A stretch of 64,000 nucleotides of DNA from Leucocoprinus leucothites (GCA_013368445.1 JAACJO010000027.1:62001-126000); one strand, 5' to 3'; counted from the stretch's first letter, positions 24,100-35,016 are shown. The notes: generated by a model not told the origin, from the sequence alone. Numbers and translations: made by a program.

Positions 24100-25200
24100 T
24101 CACTTCAGACTACTAGAGAGACCACAGAAGGATCGAAGGTGTAGAGTACTTGCTCTGACTGCACAGTAATGGCATCCTACAGCCGTTTCTGAAACCAGCA
24201 ATACACTCACATTGGTGCTCAAATTTTCGCTCCTCTTACCATAGATTTCCATAAATGGGTTGTAATTCAGGAGTGTGATGGTCTGTGTGGTATATAACAT
24301 GAGACTACTCCAGTATCATTCATCTTTCTGAAATGGCCATGTATTCCTGACACTGCAGTACTCAAGAATGGAGTATGGCCAGGCAAGAGAGAGTTGACCT
24401 CATGTCATAGGTGATTGGTAGATCTGAAAGGGTTGATCATTGATCAACAGCATAGGGATGGAGTTAATGTGGGAGGTTGTATGTCAGTGTTCTGGAGTCA
24501 CTGCTTTGGTTTGATGGGAAGTGCTTTTGTTTGAACTGCCTTCAATGTTGTTCTCCACTTTATTTCTCTTTAGTTTTCTTCTGTATGGTTTGTGCTCAGT
24601 TTGCCCTACTAGCTCGTCCTGGTGAGCCAGCAAGGTGGGTAATGTTTCAAGTTGCTTATGTAATGTAGTCAACCCTAAATTGATCCTGTTCTAACCTATG
24701 ACCACTGTGATGTGGCAGATGCTCATGTGAGTGCCAGCCCTCAAGTTCTGTGGCTCAAAGTGGGCCTCCATGCTGTTTAATGGCCTCTTCATCCTCCATT
24801 TGTTAGTACCCAATGTGTAGCTCCTCTTAGACACTTCTGTGAAGTCAAATTGCAATTTAACTAAGATATGACAATGAATAAAATGAGATATAGCTCATAT
24901 GTGAGCAAAGAAATTGTTAGATAGTTTATGCTATTCTGTAGTCGAGTTTGAAGAAGTTTGAAGGGCGAGCATAGAACAGGATTCAAAGGAGTCGAGAACC
25001 AAGTAAGGTCCAAGAGTATGAAGGGTACTAATACATTGAGGAATGAAGCACAGTATGATGAGATGGGGGCAGACAAGATACAACAAAGTGAACAACTAAA
25101 TCAGAATGATTAGCGAAGTGTACATGCCATCACTGTTAATCATGCTCAAGGTGAGTATTCATGGTTATCATTCAAGAAAACTGGCTCTCTTACCTCCTAG
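24100..25200. other. no gene firmly recognised
   Basis: Short frames on both strands, including a minus frame 24300-24100 (TLLNYNPFMEIYGKRSENL) that could be an upstream exon of the 23427-24060 gene. I see no inverted ends or LTRs. Confidence 0.3.
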
Positions 25201-25204
25201 ACCT

Positions 25205-25780
25205 TCAAGCAGAGTCTCGATGGGTACATCGAGACCGATCTTGCATCATCTCAGCCACAATTGCATAAGTCTCTTCTACTGAGTCACGGTGCTTTTGCTT
25301 GAGGACACTTCCCAGCATAGGTTGTTCTTGAATGAATTGTGTGCTAGCTTTTGTAACTTGAGGTTGACCTCCGATCAGGGTGTCCTTCAGTAACTCCATT
25401 TCTCTCTGCTTCAATTTCTCAAGGTTGAGACATATGCCAAGGCAGTGTTCTTCTTCCAATATGAAAGGTTTTGTGATGAGAAATGGGTTCACCCCTGATT
25501 TTGCATAGCAAGCAAAGATGTGTATTGGGATGAATCTCTCCTTGCAAATATCATATATTTCCTGATTTATATTAGGCCAGTCAGTCACCTTCTTGAACTC
25601 TTCTAGCCCCCAAAAGCCACTGAGTGGCTACTATCCCATGGCTTGACATGAACGAGGATCAGGGGATGGTACACCTATGTCAAGGTTAGTTTTTTCTCCC
25701 TGCTAATGACAACTGCTGACTTTGTGGTATACTACTATCTGGACGCAGTCTGGGTGAGCATCCAACTCCCTGGAGGGTAT
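25205..25780 (-). pseudogene. unknown protein, family 'VQI-IYD' member 2
   Basis: The minus-strand reading is RELDAHPDCVQIVVYHKVSS, then SGFWGLEEFKKVTDWP, NINQEIYDICKERFIPIH, AKSGVNPFLITKPFILEEE and LEKLKQREMELLKD, with a Gln-rich end at 25205. It aligns with member 1 (17110-17850) at VQI..YH.V, at the FK..T.(W/Y)P....IYD block, and at (S/N)PF.ITKP....EE. Stops in the middle (around 25640) break the frame. No function is assigned. Confidence 0.5.
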
Positions 25781-25789
25781 GCTAGACAT

Positions 25790-27000
25790 TGTTGGTAATG
25801 GTAGCACTGAATGATTGAAGTTGGGGTGCAAACAGGAAGGAGGTGAGGACATGTTCGACAGCCTTCAGGTGTTATATGCCATCTCATTCCTCAAGCTGGT
25901 TCAGTCTAGCAGCTTCCTTCAGCTGACCACCAACAAGCTGTTATAACCACCGAGTCTAGCTCAAATCACTGAACAAGGGTCGTCCTGCTCTGTTTGGGGA
26001 GTTTCAGAATGCAAACTTTATGCACCCTGTTCGATCTGTGGCTTTGATTCAAGCATACCCAACTTCTGGGTGATCTGTCACTCTTGTAAAGGAAGGCCCC
26101 TTTTGGCACTACAGTACGAGTAGCCATGAGCAAATTTCGCAACTTATTTACCAATGTATAGCCTTGCAAACTGCCAATTTTCGTTCCTCAGATAGGTTTA
26201 GGTTCTACTGCCTACTTTGAATATAAATAATTCAAGGCTCTTTGTCATCTCCTTCAGACAGACAAGTGTCTGATCACTGTCACACCATTCCTTTGGATAT
26301 CACCATGTGGAGGGTGTCAGGTATGTGTTTGTACCTCAGACTTACTCCGCTGGCACTAAGAAACAGGCTTTTTTTGCAGGAGTGTATCATTGGAATTTTC
26401 ACAGTCATTTCCAATGACATCTTAGCATGTGGAGCAATTTAGTTTCAGTTGGCTGCTCACTTAGTGCCTCAGTTTCACTACAAAAACACTATTACTCCAT
26501 TTCTTGATATCATGCCAACTCCTTGCTCCTGTTCATTTGAGTGATCTAAAGATGCCATGTTCTGCCCCTGTATGCCAAGGTCTCGGATGAAGATGGTTAA
26601 AATTTACATTTCATTATCAGTGCCCATAACTTGGTATTTGACAGTACTGAGCAGAAAATCATCAGGGATTTGCAGACAATGACTGGACTTTTGCCATACC
26701 ATAGAAGCACTAGAGGGTAAACATTGTCATATTCTTAATTGTATTGACATATCTCAAGATATTAGAAAGTAGTATAGGGAATTTTGCAACATTGTATAAA
26801 CTGGTTACATATTTCTGACTTGCTCAATGTTGTTCTTAAGCTCAAGAGGATCAGGTCTTCTGGGTTGTGGGAATCAGCCCTGTCCTGGTCTTGGTTTTGC
26901 ATTTCTTTGTAGGGGGGCTCTAAGTCCCGAAGGTGAGTATCACTATTATCTTGATTTGAATCATTACTACTTACAACTTTTAGATATTCCTCATCAGAAA
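25790..27000. other. no gene firmly recognised
   Basis: A minus frame 26169-25966 (MQGYTLVNKLRNLLMATRTV) and some plus frames are open for 60-67 codons but resemble nothing known. Minus-strand text near 26990-26940 (EEVIDISDEEYLK) looks coding and may be a late exon of the gene at 27114-28386. Confidence 0.3.
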
Positions 27001-27113
27001 TATCAATAACCTCTTCAGTGGCCTGCTATGTGATGCCAATAAGTGAAGCCAATGTGACCAGAAACAGGCTCACTGAAACTGCTTGAGCTTTTCCAGCTCT
27101 GGCTTTGACTCTA

Positions 27114-28386
27114 TTATCCTGAGCCTAGATCACTGTGAATGGTCTTGTTACAACTTGAAATACAAAGGCATACATTAACTGACTTCTCCTGGTTCCCAGA
27201 CATTGTACTGACTGTGATCTTGAATTTGGTGAGTTGACTTGTCAGTTCTAGTGAACTGCAGCTCACCTGGGTTTGTTCCTCTGAGTCAGTGATTTCAATG
27301 ACATCATTTGCAATCTTGATATAGGTAAGCCATCTAGTCAGACATAGAGACCTCGGGCTCACCAGGCTTTGTTCCTTTGCAGTGGTGATCTCGACAATAT
27401 CATTCTCAGCCTTTATCTAAGTAAGCAACCTGAACAATCCCAGGAGTCTGTAACTCACCTGAGTTTGTTGTTCGGTAACAATTGTTTCAACAATATTGTT
27501 TGCAACCTTGATCCCAGTGAGTTGTCTATTTAAACCTAAGGTCTAGGGCTTACCTGATCTTGTTCTCTTATATCATTGTCCTTGGCCATGTTGTGCATGA
27601 CTTTGAATAAGATGAGTTAACCACTCTTGAACTGTGGTTCTGCCCTTACTGAATTCTTTCTCTTTGCGACTGTAGCAATGTCTGCTTCCTTCACAACCTT
27701 GATTTATGTGAGCCTTTTGGATTTATCCCGAAATTTGAAACCCACCTGATCTTCATTTGCATCACCCTTAGATTCTGGATGCATCGTAATATTGATGGAG
27801 CTAATTGAGATCAAAGATATGGTGCACTTGCACTTACCTAGCTTGTAGGTCTCTGATTCAGTGTTATAGGTGGACTTGCCAGCAACAGATGATGGGACAA
27901 GGGATGAAGTAGGTGGGAGGGGTTCAACTGATGTTGTGTGTGAGAGATGGGGGGCAGTCCCTAAAACTTTACCACATTGATCAATAGTTTTGATGAACTT
28001 GCCAATACTGGGACATTCCTCAATCTCAATGTCACACCATTTAATAATCCATTTTTGAGGGCTTTCACTGTGACTGATTGTGAACCAGGCCTGAGAATGA
28101 ACTGTGGTAAAGCCTTTTACAGCCAGGTCATAAATGTCATATTGAACCTTAGGCCATTGTGTGTCCTTGGCTAAACCCGGGTATAGAGAAAGGTTAAACA
28201 GACCATGGATTGTTGGGAAGTTGTAGAACAATGGCTGGCCGGGCTGCTCTGATGGTGAGCCCAAGCTTTCTGGAATTTATGCTGGCAACTCACTTTCAAG
28301 TAGGCAATGATATGAGCCCATCTCACCTTGTCAGGAGGAGGGACAGTCTCAGAATGTTGAGTGTTCTCGGGATGAGGAGTGGTCAT
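27114..28386 (-). pseudogene. unknown intron-rich protein, family 'VQI-IYD' member 3, with repeated small exons
   Basis: The start ATG is at 28386 (MTTPHPENTQHSETVPPPDK), then VRWAHIIAYLK, an intron (GTGAGT...GAGCAG), PGQPLFYNFPTIHGLFNLSL, TQWPKVQYDIYDLAVKGF, TVHSQAWFTIS and KWIIKWCDIEIEECPSIGKF. This is followed by a Ser/Pro-rich linker and, from 27745 down, an array of about 48-base exons separated by about 48-base introns. The WPxxxxDIYD...F..(V/I)H block links it to members at 17110 and 25205. One splice acceptor in the array is mutated, so the present copy is probably not translated through. It may run on to exons near 26950. Confidence 0.55.
27219..27745 (-). repeat. tandem array of alternating ~48-base exon and ~48-base intron
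   Basis: Read on the minus strand. Introns: 27698-27745 (48), 27601-27649 (49), 27507-27553 (47), 27411-27458 (48), 27315-27362 (48), 27219-27266 (48). Exons between them: 27650-27697, 27554-27600, 27459-27506, 27363-27410, 27267-27314 (48, 47, 48, 48, 48). Every intron begins GT(G/A)(A/G)G and ends (C/A)AAG, mostly TCAAG. Exon translations are 16-residue repeats such as VANNIVETIVTEQQTQ, AENDIVEITTAKEQSL and IANDVIEITDSEEQTQ. Confidence 0.85.
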
Positions 28387-28470
28387 TGTTGATGTGATGG
28401 TAATTCTCAGCTGGAGAGATGGTCTGAGATGGGTAAATGAACTTTTATTTTAGCTAGGTCACTCATATAA

Positions 28471-28870
28471 ATGTGTATTCCTTTCCTAGGGCACTTACAG
28501 TTGCCATCCTATTTTATAAACTTGAAAGAGCCTAGCTCCAACACTGAGGCATCGCTCATCCTGATTACCCATTTCACTGATGCAGGGTGGGCTGTGGGTG
28601 GTCCGAAATCGATAAGATCCCATCTCAACCTCTCAGCCCACTCCAAGTATAAATCAGCTACTTATATATACTAATCCAGCTTTGTGGTTGTCACTAGCAC
28701 CATGTGCTCGGTGAGGTTTTTCTCTCAAAGTCCCGAGCACATCCTAACTACAAGGCAACCACCTGATATTCCTGCACTGCTAGTGACTGTTCATGCCCAG
28801 AGTTTCTCGTCACCAGCCATGCTCTGCTGCTCAGACCTGTTCTGAGCTGTGAAAAGCAAATGAAGCAGAG
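28471..28870. promoter_or_regulatory. candidate shared promoter between divergent unknown genes
   Basis: The minus-strand gene starts at 28386 and the plus-strand gene near 28876. Between them are no coding features. A CTTATATATACTAA motif at 28661-28674 could act as a TATA box for the plus-strand gene. This is inference from position only. Confidence 0.25.
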
Positions 28871-29625
28871 ATCCATTGATGCCTTCATCGACTCTCTCCA
28901 AGGAAACCTCCCTGCCGCTGCCAACATGTGGAGCCTAGACTCTGCATGTCAAAGAGTAGTGAGACTATGAAGAACCTCGGTAGGTGGATTACCTATGTGA
29001 GTACTTGCTTGCTCCTTTTTTGTCTATAATTTAAGGTGTCAGTAGTATGGTTATTGTGGCGGATTTTGATGGCTTTCCAAGCACCTTGATGTCCGGGCTC
29101 TGTTGATGCAAGACAAGCAGTTAGGCACACTGATTGCTACTCTTGAATCATTGCAGTCCATGGGTTTGAATCTTACTACAGTTTCCCCTCCTTTGACTCC
29201 TGTACAAGCATTTTCACCTGCTGTTACTACTCAAACAGCCTGGTCCATGACCCCTACACCACTCCGTTCACCTGCTATCACTCTCAAGATCTGGGTAGAA
29301 GTATGCCAACTATTTATTTCATTCACTGATTTCTCTAACCATGTTTTGTAGAATTCCAGCTCACCTGAATCTGTTGGAATTCTGTGCACCAGTGGAGGTG
29401 CCTTTTCTCTTGCTGATCACAAACTCACTTTGGGAGTCTTTGGGGTTGAGCAAGGCAATGCGTACAAACTACTAGATCCATGTACTCAGGATTGGAATCA
29501 TGTGCATTGAGAGCAACCCATTTTCCCTGGCTCTGCAACATGTCTGTATCTCAGATGTCAAGGTGTTACTTGCCAAAATGGACTTCATGATGCTCTCCTT
29601 TCCAACACATTCTAGATTTTTTCCT
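28870..29625 (+). pseudogene. unknown three-exon protein
   Basis: Exon 1 from ATG 28876: MKQRSIDAFIDSLQGNLPAA then ANMWSLDSACQRVVRL, with TGA where Arg is expected, and GGLPM. The intron is GTGAGT at 28997 to a CAG/TAG near 29045. Exon 2 reads YGYCGGF, TGA, WLSKHLDVRALLMQDKQLG, then TLIATLESLQSMGLN and a Thr/Pro-rich linker to LKIW. The second intron is GTAGAA...TTTTGTAG (29291-29350). Exon 3 reads NSSSPESVGILCTSGGAF, LADHKLTLGVFGVEQGN, DPCTQDWNHVH, TGA, EQPIFPGSATCLYLRCQG. Coding quality and splice sites are convincing, but I know no family. It is divergent to the gene ending at 28386; the ~480 bases between could hold both promoters. Confidence 0.55.
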
Positions 29626-29639
29626 TTCAGTAGTAGCCT

Positions 29640-30200
29640 TTTAATCTCCTACTTAGTGGTGCTTAGCACTATATTTCTCCCCATGTTATTGTTGGTTTCC
29701 CCTATATCTATACTCCTTCCTTGAAAATGTATTTCATGAGCATGGGATTTTCACACACCTCTCAACTGATTGGTCTGTAATACTTTTCGACTATTGCTGT
29801 TGTCTCCTGGTGCTGGTAGACTTAGGCTTGAGCATTTTTAGCAGCCACCATACCTTTATTGAATGGTCACAGACAATTGGGGGGACATTCCATAACCTTG
29901 TAATATTAATCTCAGTCCTAGATCTTCTAACCTATGCCGAATTTACTGGATACTGGTTGGGGCTGGTGGCTGTCATGCAAATATATAACCAGACCTTTGG
30001 GTCAAGGTTCATAATATATTTGTCATATCATGATTTTCTCTGATTTTGATGATATATGCCTGAGGGGTACCATTACAAAGCCATTGAGTAAATTTTATGA
30101 AAGGGATCTGAACAATTATTTTGACCACCAAGGGAAACCTCGGCTACAGGTGGTCAATCTATCTGCCAGATGAGCAGTGCAAGATTTTGAGACCTAATTA
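29640..30200. other. no gene recognised
   Basis: Plus-strand frames at 29500-29724 and 29810-30043 are hydrophobic and look accidental (out of frame with the upstream exons). This is probably an intergenic stretch between the two plus-strand genes. Confidence 0.3.
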
Positions 30201-30211
30201 CAATAACAACA

Positions 30212-31930
30212 TTGAAGGCCAAACATGTAGTGCAAATACTTGGCTGCTCTGCCACCAGTGAGCCTTCACCCCTTTCTTCCCCACCATCACTCATGCCACT
30301 CACTAAATCGCAGATAAAGTATCTCAAAAATGCAGGCTTCAAGGAACATGCTATTGCAGCTTGTGCTTTGGCAGAGAAGACAGGAAAATTCAACATGAGG
30401 GCATGGGTGAAAGACCATGCCATTCCTCCATTTGTTGTTGAATTCCCTGGTGCATGTCAGGAGACATGGGAGGTAAGGGGTCACTGTCCTCAAAATTCCT
30501 GTATGTACATCTGACAATTCTTTAGATGGTTCAAATATGGTTCAAGAATGCCTGTACCCGGCCAATGTCTGCATCAAGATTTCACCATTCTCAACTTGTG
30601 TCTCATTCATCTTTGCCCACCGGTAAAAATACCATTCAGCATAATAGCAAGGATCACAGCATTGATGACATGGTTGTTCCTCCTTCCCAATGCTTGCATG
30701 GTTTGAGGGAAATGATAGCTGAGGATCACAAGCAGGCTATACTTGATTGTGTTCTCAGACTAAACAAGGAAAAATTCCAGAGACACAAGTTCATAGGGAA
30801 GTGGAATGCTGAGGTCATGCAATTTATTGCTGAACTACCTGAGGAGAAGTTGCAATACTATGAAGCATGAGTTACCCAGTTACAAGACCAAAGTCAAGCT
30901 CAGCCCACCAAAGAAGAGACACTGAGGTATGTCTCCACAACTTCTTTATAAAATGGTACCCTGATCTTCTGGTATAGATGGCAAAAACATCTTGCCATGC
31001 GAGTGGACATGGATCTTCACAAGCTCCTTGGATGGGACTGCCATCAGTATGGCAATGGTCTCTTCTTCTTAGTTACCACTACCTGTGAACCTTCGAACAG
31101 AATCTATGTCAAAAGGTAAATCACCCATAGCAGTCTGGGGCTCATTGTACTCAAGTCATTTCAATATTAGCTGGTTGATCTTGAATGTTCAGCAAGAGAC
31201 CAGTTCCAATGCTTTCCTTGAAGCATATGATGACCATATCTATGACCACTTTTAAGCACTTGCTGATAAATGGCTACTATGTAAGTTAGAGAACCCATTT
31301 TATATCCACTGTATCCTCAGGGCCTTATCTTCAATAACAGGCCATGATAAGGTGACAGCACCACTCCTTGCCCAGACTTTGAGTGGAAAGTACTTCATAC
31401 ATCACTTCAATGTTGATTTCTTCTGATCAACCGCAATATTCGACCCCTGACCACAATATCACTGCTCAATGTATGTGAAAACTCAGGTGTTTGCTTGTAC
31501 TACACAATGGCTCATTTTATTTTCCATGTCCACCCACAGCCTCTGACTCAGCTAGGCCTAAGGGTCAAGGTGGCATAACACAAGGAAACTGGAGGAAGGG
31601 GCAGAATAGTGCCATCCCTTTGAAGCTGAATACTGCTACTCCCTTGGAGACCACTGTCACCCAAAATACCCAAGGTCAGAAATGACACCATGAAACCATT
31701 GTACCTGTTCACACCTCTAAGCACACTATGCAGAAGCCACAGCCCCCCAAACCTATGACCACTAAGGACTCTGGATCATCAAATGGTACATTTGTCTTCT
31801 TTTCTAACAATTATACTGAGGCTTTCCACAGGAAGCCTGGTTATGACCTCGTTCCAGTTTCAGTTGAGAATGATACAGATAAATGACCTACCAAGTGTCA
31901 AAAGAAGAACAATATGGTCTAGCTTAATGT
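30212..31930 (+). pseudogene. unknown protein with a homeodomain-like VQIWFKN motif
   Basis: Exon 1 (30212-30473): SSPPSLMPLTKSQIKYLKNA then GFKEHAIAACALAEKTGKFN and PGACQETWE. The intron is GTAAGG to CTTTAG (30474-30525). Exon 2: MVQIWFKNACTRPMSASRFH, DDMVVPPSQCLHGLREMIAE, FIGKWNAEVMQFIAELPEEK, a TGA for Arg, EETLR. After a GTATGT...TATAG intron come WQKHLAMRVDMDLHKLLGWD and GNGLFFLVTTTCEPSNRIYV, and later SWLILNVQQETSSNAFLEAY. The last exon is Pro/Thr/Lys-rich (PVHTSKHTMQKPQPPKPMTT, to about 31930) with two more TGA at Arg positions. The VQIWFKN string resembles helix 3 of a homeodomain (WFxN), but the upstream helices are too diverged to be sure. It could be a DNA-binding passenger protein of the transposon. 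Confidence 0.5.
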
Positions 31931-32139
31931 GATCACTCCTCTCTCAAGTACATCAGTATTTAATACCCAAGCCACTTTCCTTAGAAGCCACTTTTCTAGG
32001 CTCATTTTCAAATATTGCTTTGAACCTTATTTTTTTTCTTGAATGATTCGGCCCTGGTTCTCTCTTATATCTATTCATAGTTGATCCACAGGCATTATTG
32101 ATTTCAATAGAACTAAATATGCAGTGTTGACATGTGGCA

Positions 32140-32880
32140 TTAATTTTCAATAGAGATGAGCACACTAACTATCTTTAGAACCAAAGTAAGCATACCAGTG
32201 GTTGACCACTCACCTAGATAAGATGGTGTTAATACTACCATCAAAAGAGATGGTTGACGTTGAGTCCTGGCCTTCACTGCTGCCACTGGAAGGCTCAATG
32301 TTTGGCACTGAATTTTGCTCACTGCCACTGTTGGAAGGCTCGACATTTGATGCTGAATTTTGTTCTCCACCTCTACTGCCAGAAGGCTTGACAATTGACA
32401 CTGAGTTCCATTCCCTACTACTACCCCTGGAAGACTCAATGTTGCTTGTCAAGCCTGGTTCCTCACTGCCACCCCTCCCAACCCCTAGCCCTACTCATTA
32501 ATACTCCCATCACCCACAAAAATTGCATTGACTGCTTCTGTTGCATGCCCCTTGAAGAGTGTGTGCCACTACAAAAGTAGCCACATGGTTAGTTATCTTC
32601 ACTCCATCTAATGAGTTTTGATCACTCACCAGAGGCCCTTTAATGCTTTCCTGATGTTTTTGAACCATATGGACATCGCATTTCTCAGATATGGGATGGC
32701 AGTGGATACTAGAAGATGCTGTTGATGTGGTTGGAGGCAAAGAAATGACGATGAGCTTATTTCCTGGGGATCTCCCAAATGAGGGCCAAGTGCACATCAA
32801 CAAACAGTCAATGTGTGACAAGCATTCTTGAGCTCACCATCAGTGACAGGACTTTTCAGAGGTAAGTTGCAATGATTTGA
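32140..32880 (-). pseudogene. unknown Ser/Glu/Asn-rich repeat protein fragment
   Basis: The minus-strand exon 32821-32620 (KLIVISLPPTTSTASSSIHC, KCDVHMVQKHQESIKGPL) ends at a GTGAGT donor. A later exon, 32452-32210, encodes four 16-17-residue repeats of the type EQNS(V/A)(P/S)N(I/V)EPSxSGS. The family is unknown; the repetitive exon suggests a disordered region. It is close to the right inverted end and on the opposite strand from the gene at 30212-31930. Confidence 0.35.
32255..32450 (-). repeat. degenerate ~48-51 base coding tandem repeat
   Basis: Four units are visible by their shared (A/T)TTTG(G/A)(C/T)xCTGAATTTTG(C/T)T core on the plus strand. They are separated by 48-51 bases and each translates on the minus strand to an EQNSxxNxEPS-type segment. 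Confidence 0.6.
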
Positions 32881-33249
32881 CAGCCAGTGGTGGTTTAAAG
32901 GTCTCATTAGAAAGTTTTGTTATTGAGCCTACTGGAGAACCACATGTGCTGGCACTGGAAAGGCAGGAGATCCTGGATGTTGGCCAAGGCTCAAGGTGTT
33001 CCTGTTGAACCAGCCTCTAGTATTTTGCGGCCTGTCTCTCCTATGCTCTTGAGTGCCACAACCACTGGACTTGGCTCTGTGGCTACTAGCCTTGGTCTCT
33101 GAAGTGGTGCAGTTTTTTCATTGCACTGGTGCACGTACATGACCTTCCCTCCGAAGACTTCTGCTCTAATCAATAGCCATCAAGATGATTGTTTGCACCT
33201 ATATCACTCAGCTGTGTATGACTGGGTGCCAGTTGGAGTATGGTATTGA

Positions 33250-33590
33250 TCAAATTTAGAAAATACATTGAATGTAGTTGGCAAAAAATCTGGATTCAGG
33301 AACAATACTGGTTATGATGACTGACAGTGCTTGTTTAAGTTTAATCTGGATTGTTGAACATGAGGAATAATATATGCCCCTTGTTCTACAACTGACCTTG
33401 CCTAAATATGGATTGAAAGTGGCAGAGCCATTCAGTGCTGCACACTCTGTAACTGACTTTGTTTGAATCTGGCTTTAATCTAGATTAAATCTAGATTTAA
33501 AACAATCTAAGCGAATGAGAGTCATCATCTAAATTTTACACCGGCTCAATGACTAAGCAGGTAGATTAGTCAGGATTATCTAATGGCTTA
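33250..33590. repeat. right terminal inverted repeat and subterminal repeats of KDZ-type element
   Basis: Bases 33411-33525 are the inverted counterpart of 5412-5528, including GCTTTAATCTAGATTAAATC and CTAAGCGAATGAGAGT. Inside it (33280-33420) are further AATCTGGATT and AATATGGATTGAA units like those of the left side. Weak similarity continues outward to about 33590. I could not find a convincing target duplication. Confidence 0.72.
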
Positions 33591-33599
33591 GCTAATTAT

Positions 33600-34990
33600 T
33601 GGTCAGCAATGGGCAGTAACTCTTGCAGCTGTGCCACTTCCAGGCATGTGAAAGTAAGTGATGGGGCCTCCCCACGGTCCAAATGGCTGCTGCCAGTGTT
33701 GAAACACTGCTGGATGTTGCATACTGGCCAGTGTTGGGTAATTTGTGCGCCTTTCAGTGCTAAATTCGTGTTTGAGCATGAGGAACTGAGTTTTGAGGGG
33801 TGAAATGTGCACGGAAGTGGGTGCTTAAATGCGCATCAAGCACAAGAAGCTTACTGATGGCTGGATCATGGTGTATCAATGGGCGCCTATTTACGCATCA
33901 GTAGTGAGCAAGTCATCAAAAGGGTTCTAGGCTACATGTGAAAGTTGTGTACCATTAATAACCACATATTGTATGTGATATTGTGTGTGCACATAGGCAC
34001 TTATGTGTGGGAAACTAACCAAAATACACAAGTTGGGTATCACTAAACACTCACAAGGAAGGGTTTGAAGTGCACAGGAAGGAGAGGGTCTTCATAAACA
34101 CACTTGGAAATCATGATAGTTTTTTGTTTTGTCCATTGAGCACTCAGCTTGAAGTTTAATTATGATGAATAGTTGCACTCCAGCTGCATGCAACGCGCAT
34201 GTGTGGGCACTTAAATGCTTGATGAGTGCGAGAAATTAGATTGAAAGTGCCCACCACTGTACCACATGAACACAGGGATAGGCACATAAATCTACTTGGG
34301 TATGAAAAAACCAGTGACCTCACAAGCTAACTTAAATTTACATTGGAAGGCATGGACAAAAACAGAGTTCCTACTTTGAATTTATTCCAGTTCAAAACTC
34401 AAGTTTAACATTGCGCGCACACGGGCGCTTAATCGTGCGATAAGCGCGGGAATCCAGGTGCTATGACAAAATGAACTTCAAAAAGAATTGGATTTTGTGG
34501 TAGGTGCTTAAGCAATTGCTAAGTGTATAAATATAAATTAAAATACATACACACACTGTGCACACAGGCACTTGATGAGTTGGGCACAGGAAGGCCAGTG
34601 ATCTCACAAATCAAGATTTATATAAAACCCCTCCCCCTGCTCCCAAGGCACGGGTGAAATCCGTGCCGGGTGGACAACAGAGATTTGACTTAGAAATTAT
34701 TGTGTTTTAAAATTTGGATTTAACACATTACTTCCTTTGTGCCATAGGCATGGGTAATAAAACTCATTCATGGATTAATCCAGATGACTGAAGTCCCCAT
34801 AATAGTTTGGTTATATTCACCTATACAGTTGCTTATTAAGCAACTGATCTTTCTTATTTATACCACATAGTCACCTATAAAAAGGGTCTGAACTACTTGG
34901 TGTGAACACTAAGATCATCATTCTCAATGTAAAGCACAGCTTTACACCAGAGCACTGGGGTTCCATTGTTGAGTTTTCTTATTCAGTGAC
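33600..34990. other. no gene; dispersed short repeats with CpG-rich core
   Basis: Several copies of a GGCGCTTAAATGCGCGATxA-type motif in various states of CpG loss occur near 33815, 33995, 34195, 34275, 34420, 34505 and 34565. A small hairpin GGCACGG...CCGTGCC lies at 34650-34672 with a decayed partner at 34738-34756. No supported ORF. Confidence 0.45.
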
Positions 34991-35016
34991 TCAATATGCC
35001 TCCCATCAGCCCATGA

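Noticed and set aside
32255..32450. CRISPR-like or regulatory direct repeats
   Set aside because: Units are degenerate, keep a codon phase and encode repeated peptide segments; this is eukaryotic DNA.
9175..33400. TET/JBP dioxygenase gene, expected because such genes accompany KDZ elements in mushrooms
   Set aside because: I found no readable HxD...H motif with the family context in any frame that also looked coding.
5390..33560. Target-site duplication of the putative KDZ element
   Set aside because: Flanks of the best-matching ends (…CATGAATG and CATCATCTAAAT) do not give a convincing identical pair, and the exact outer boundaries are uncertain.
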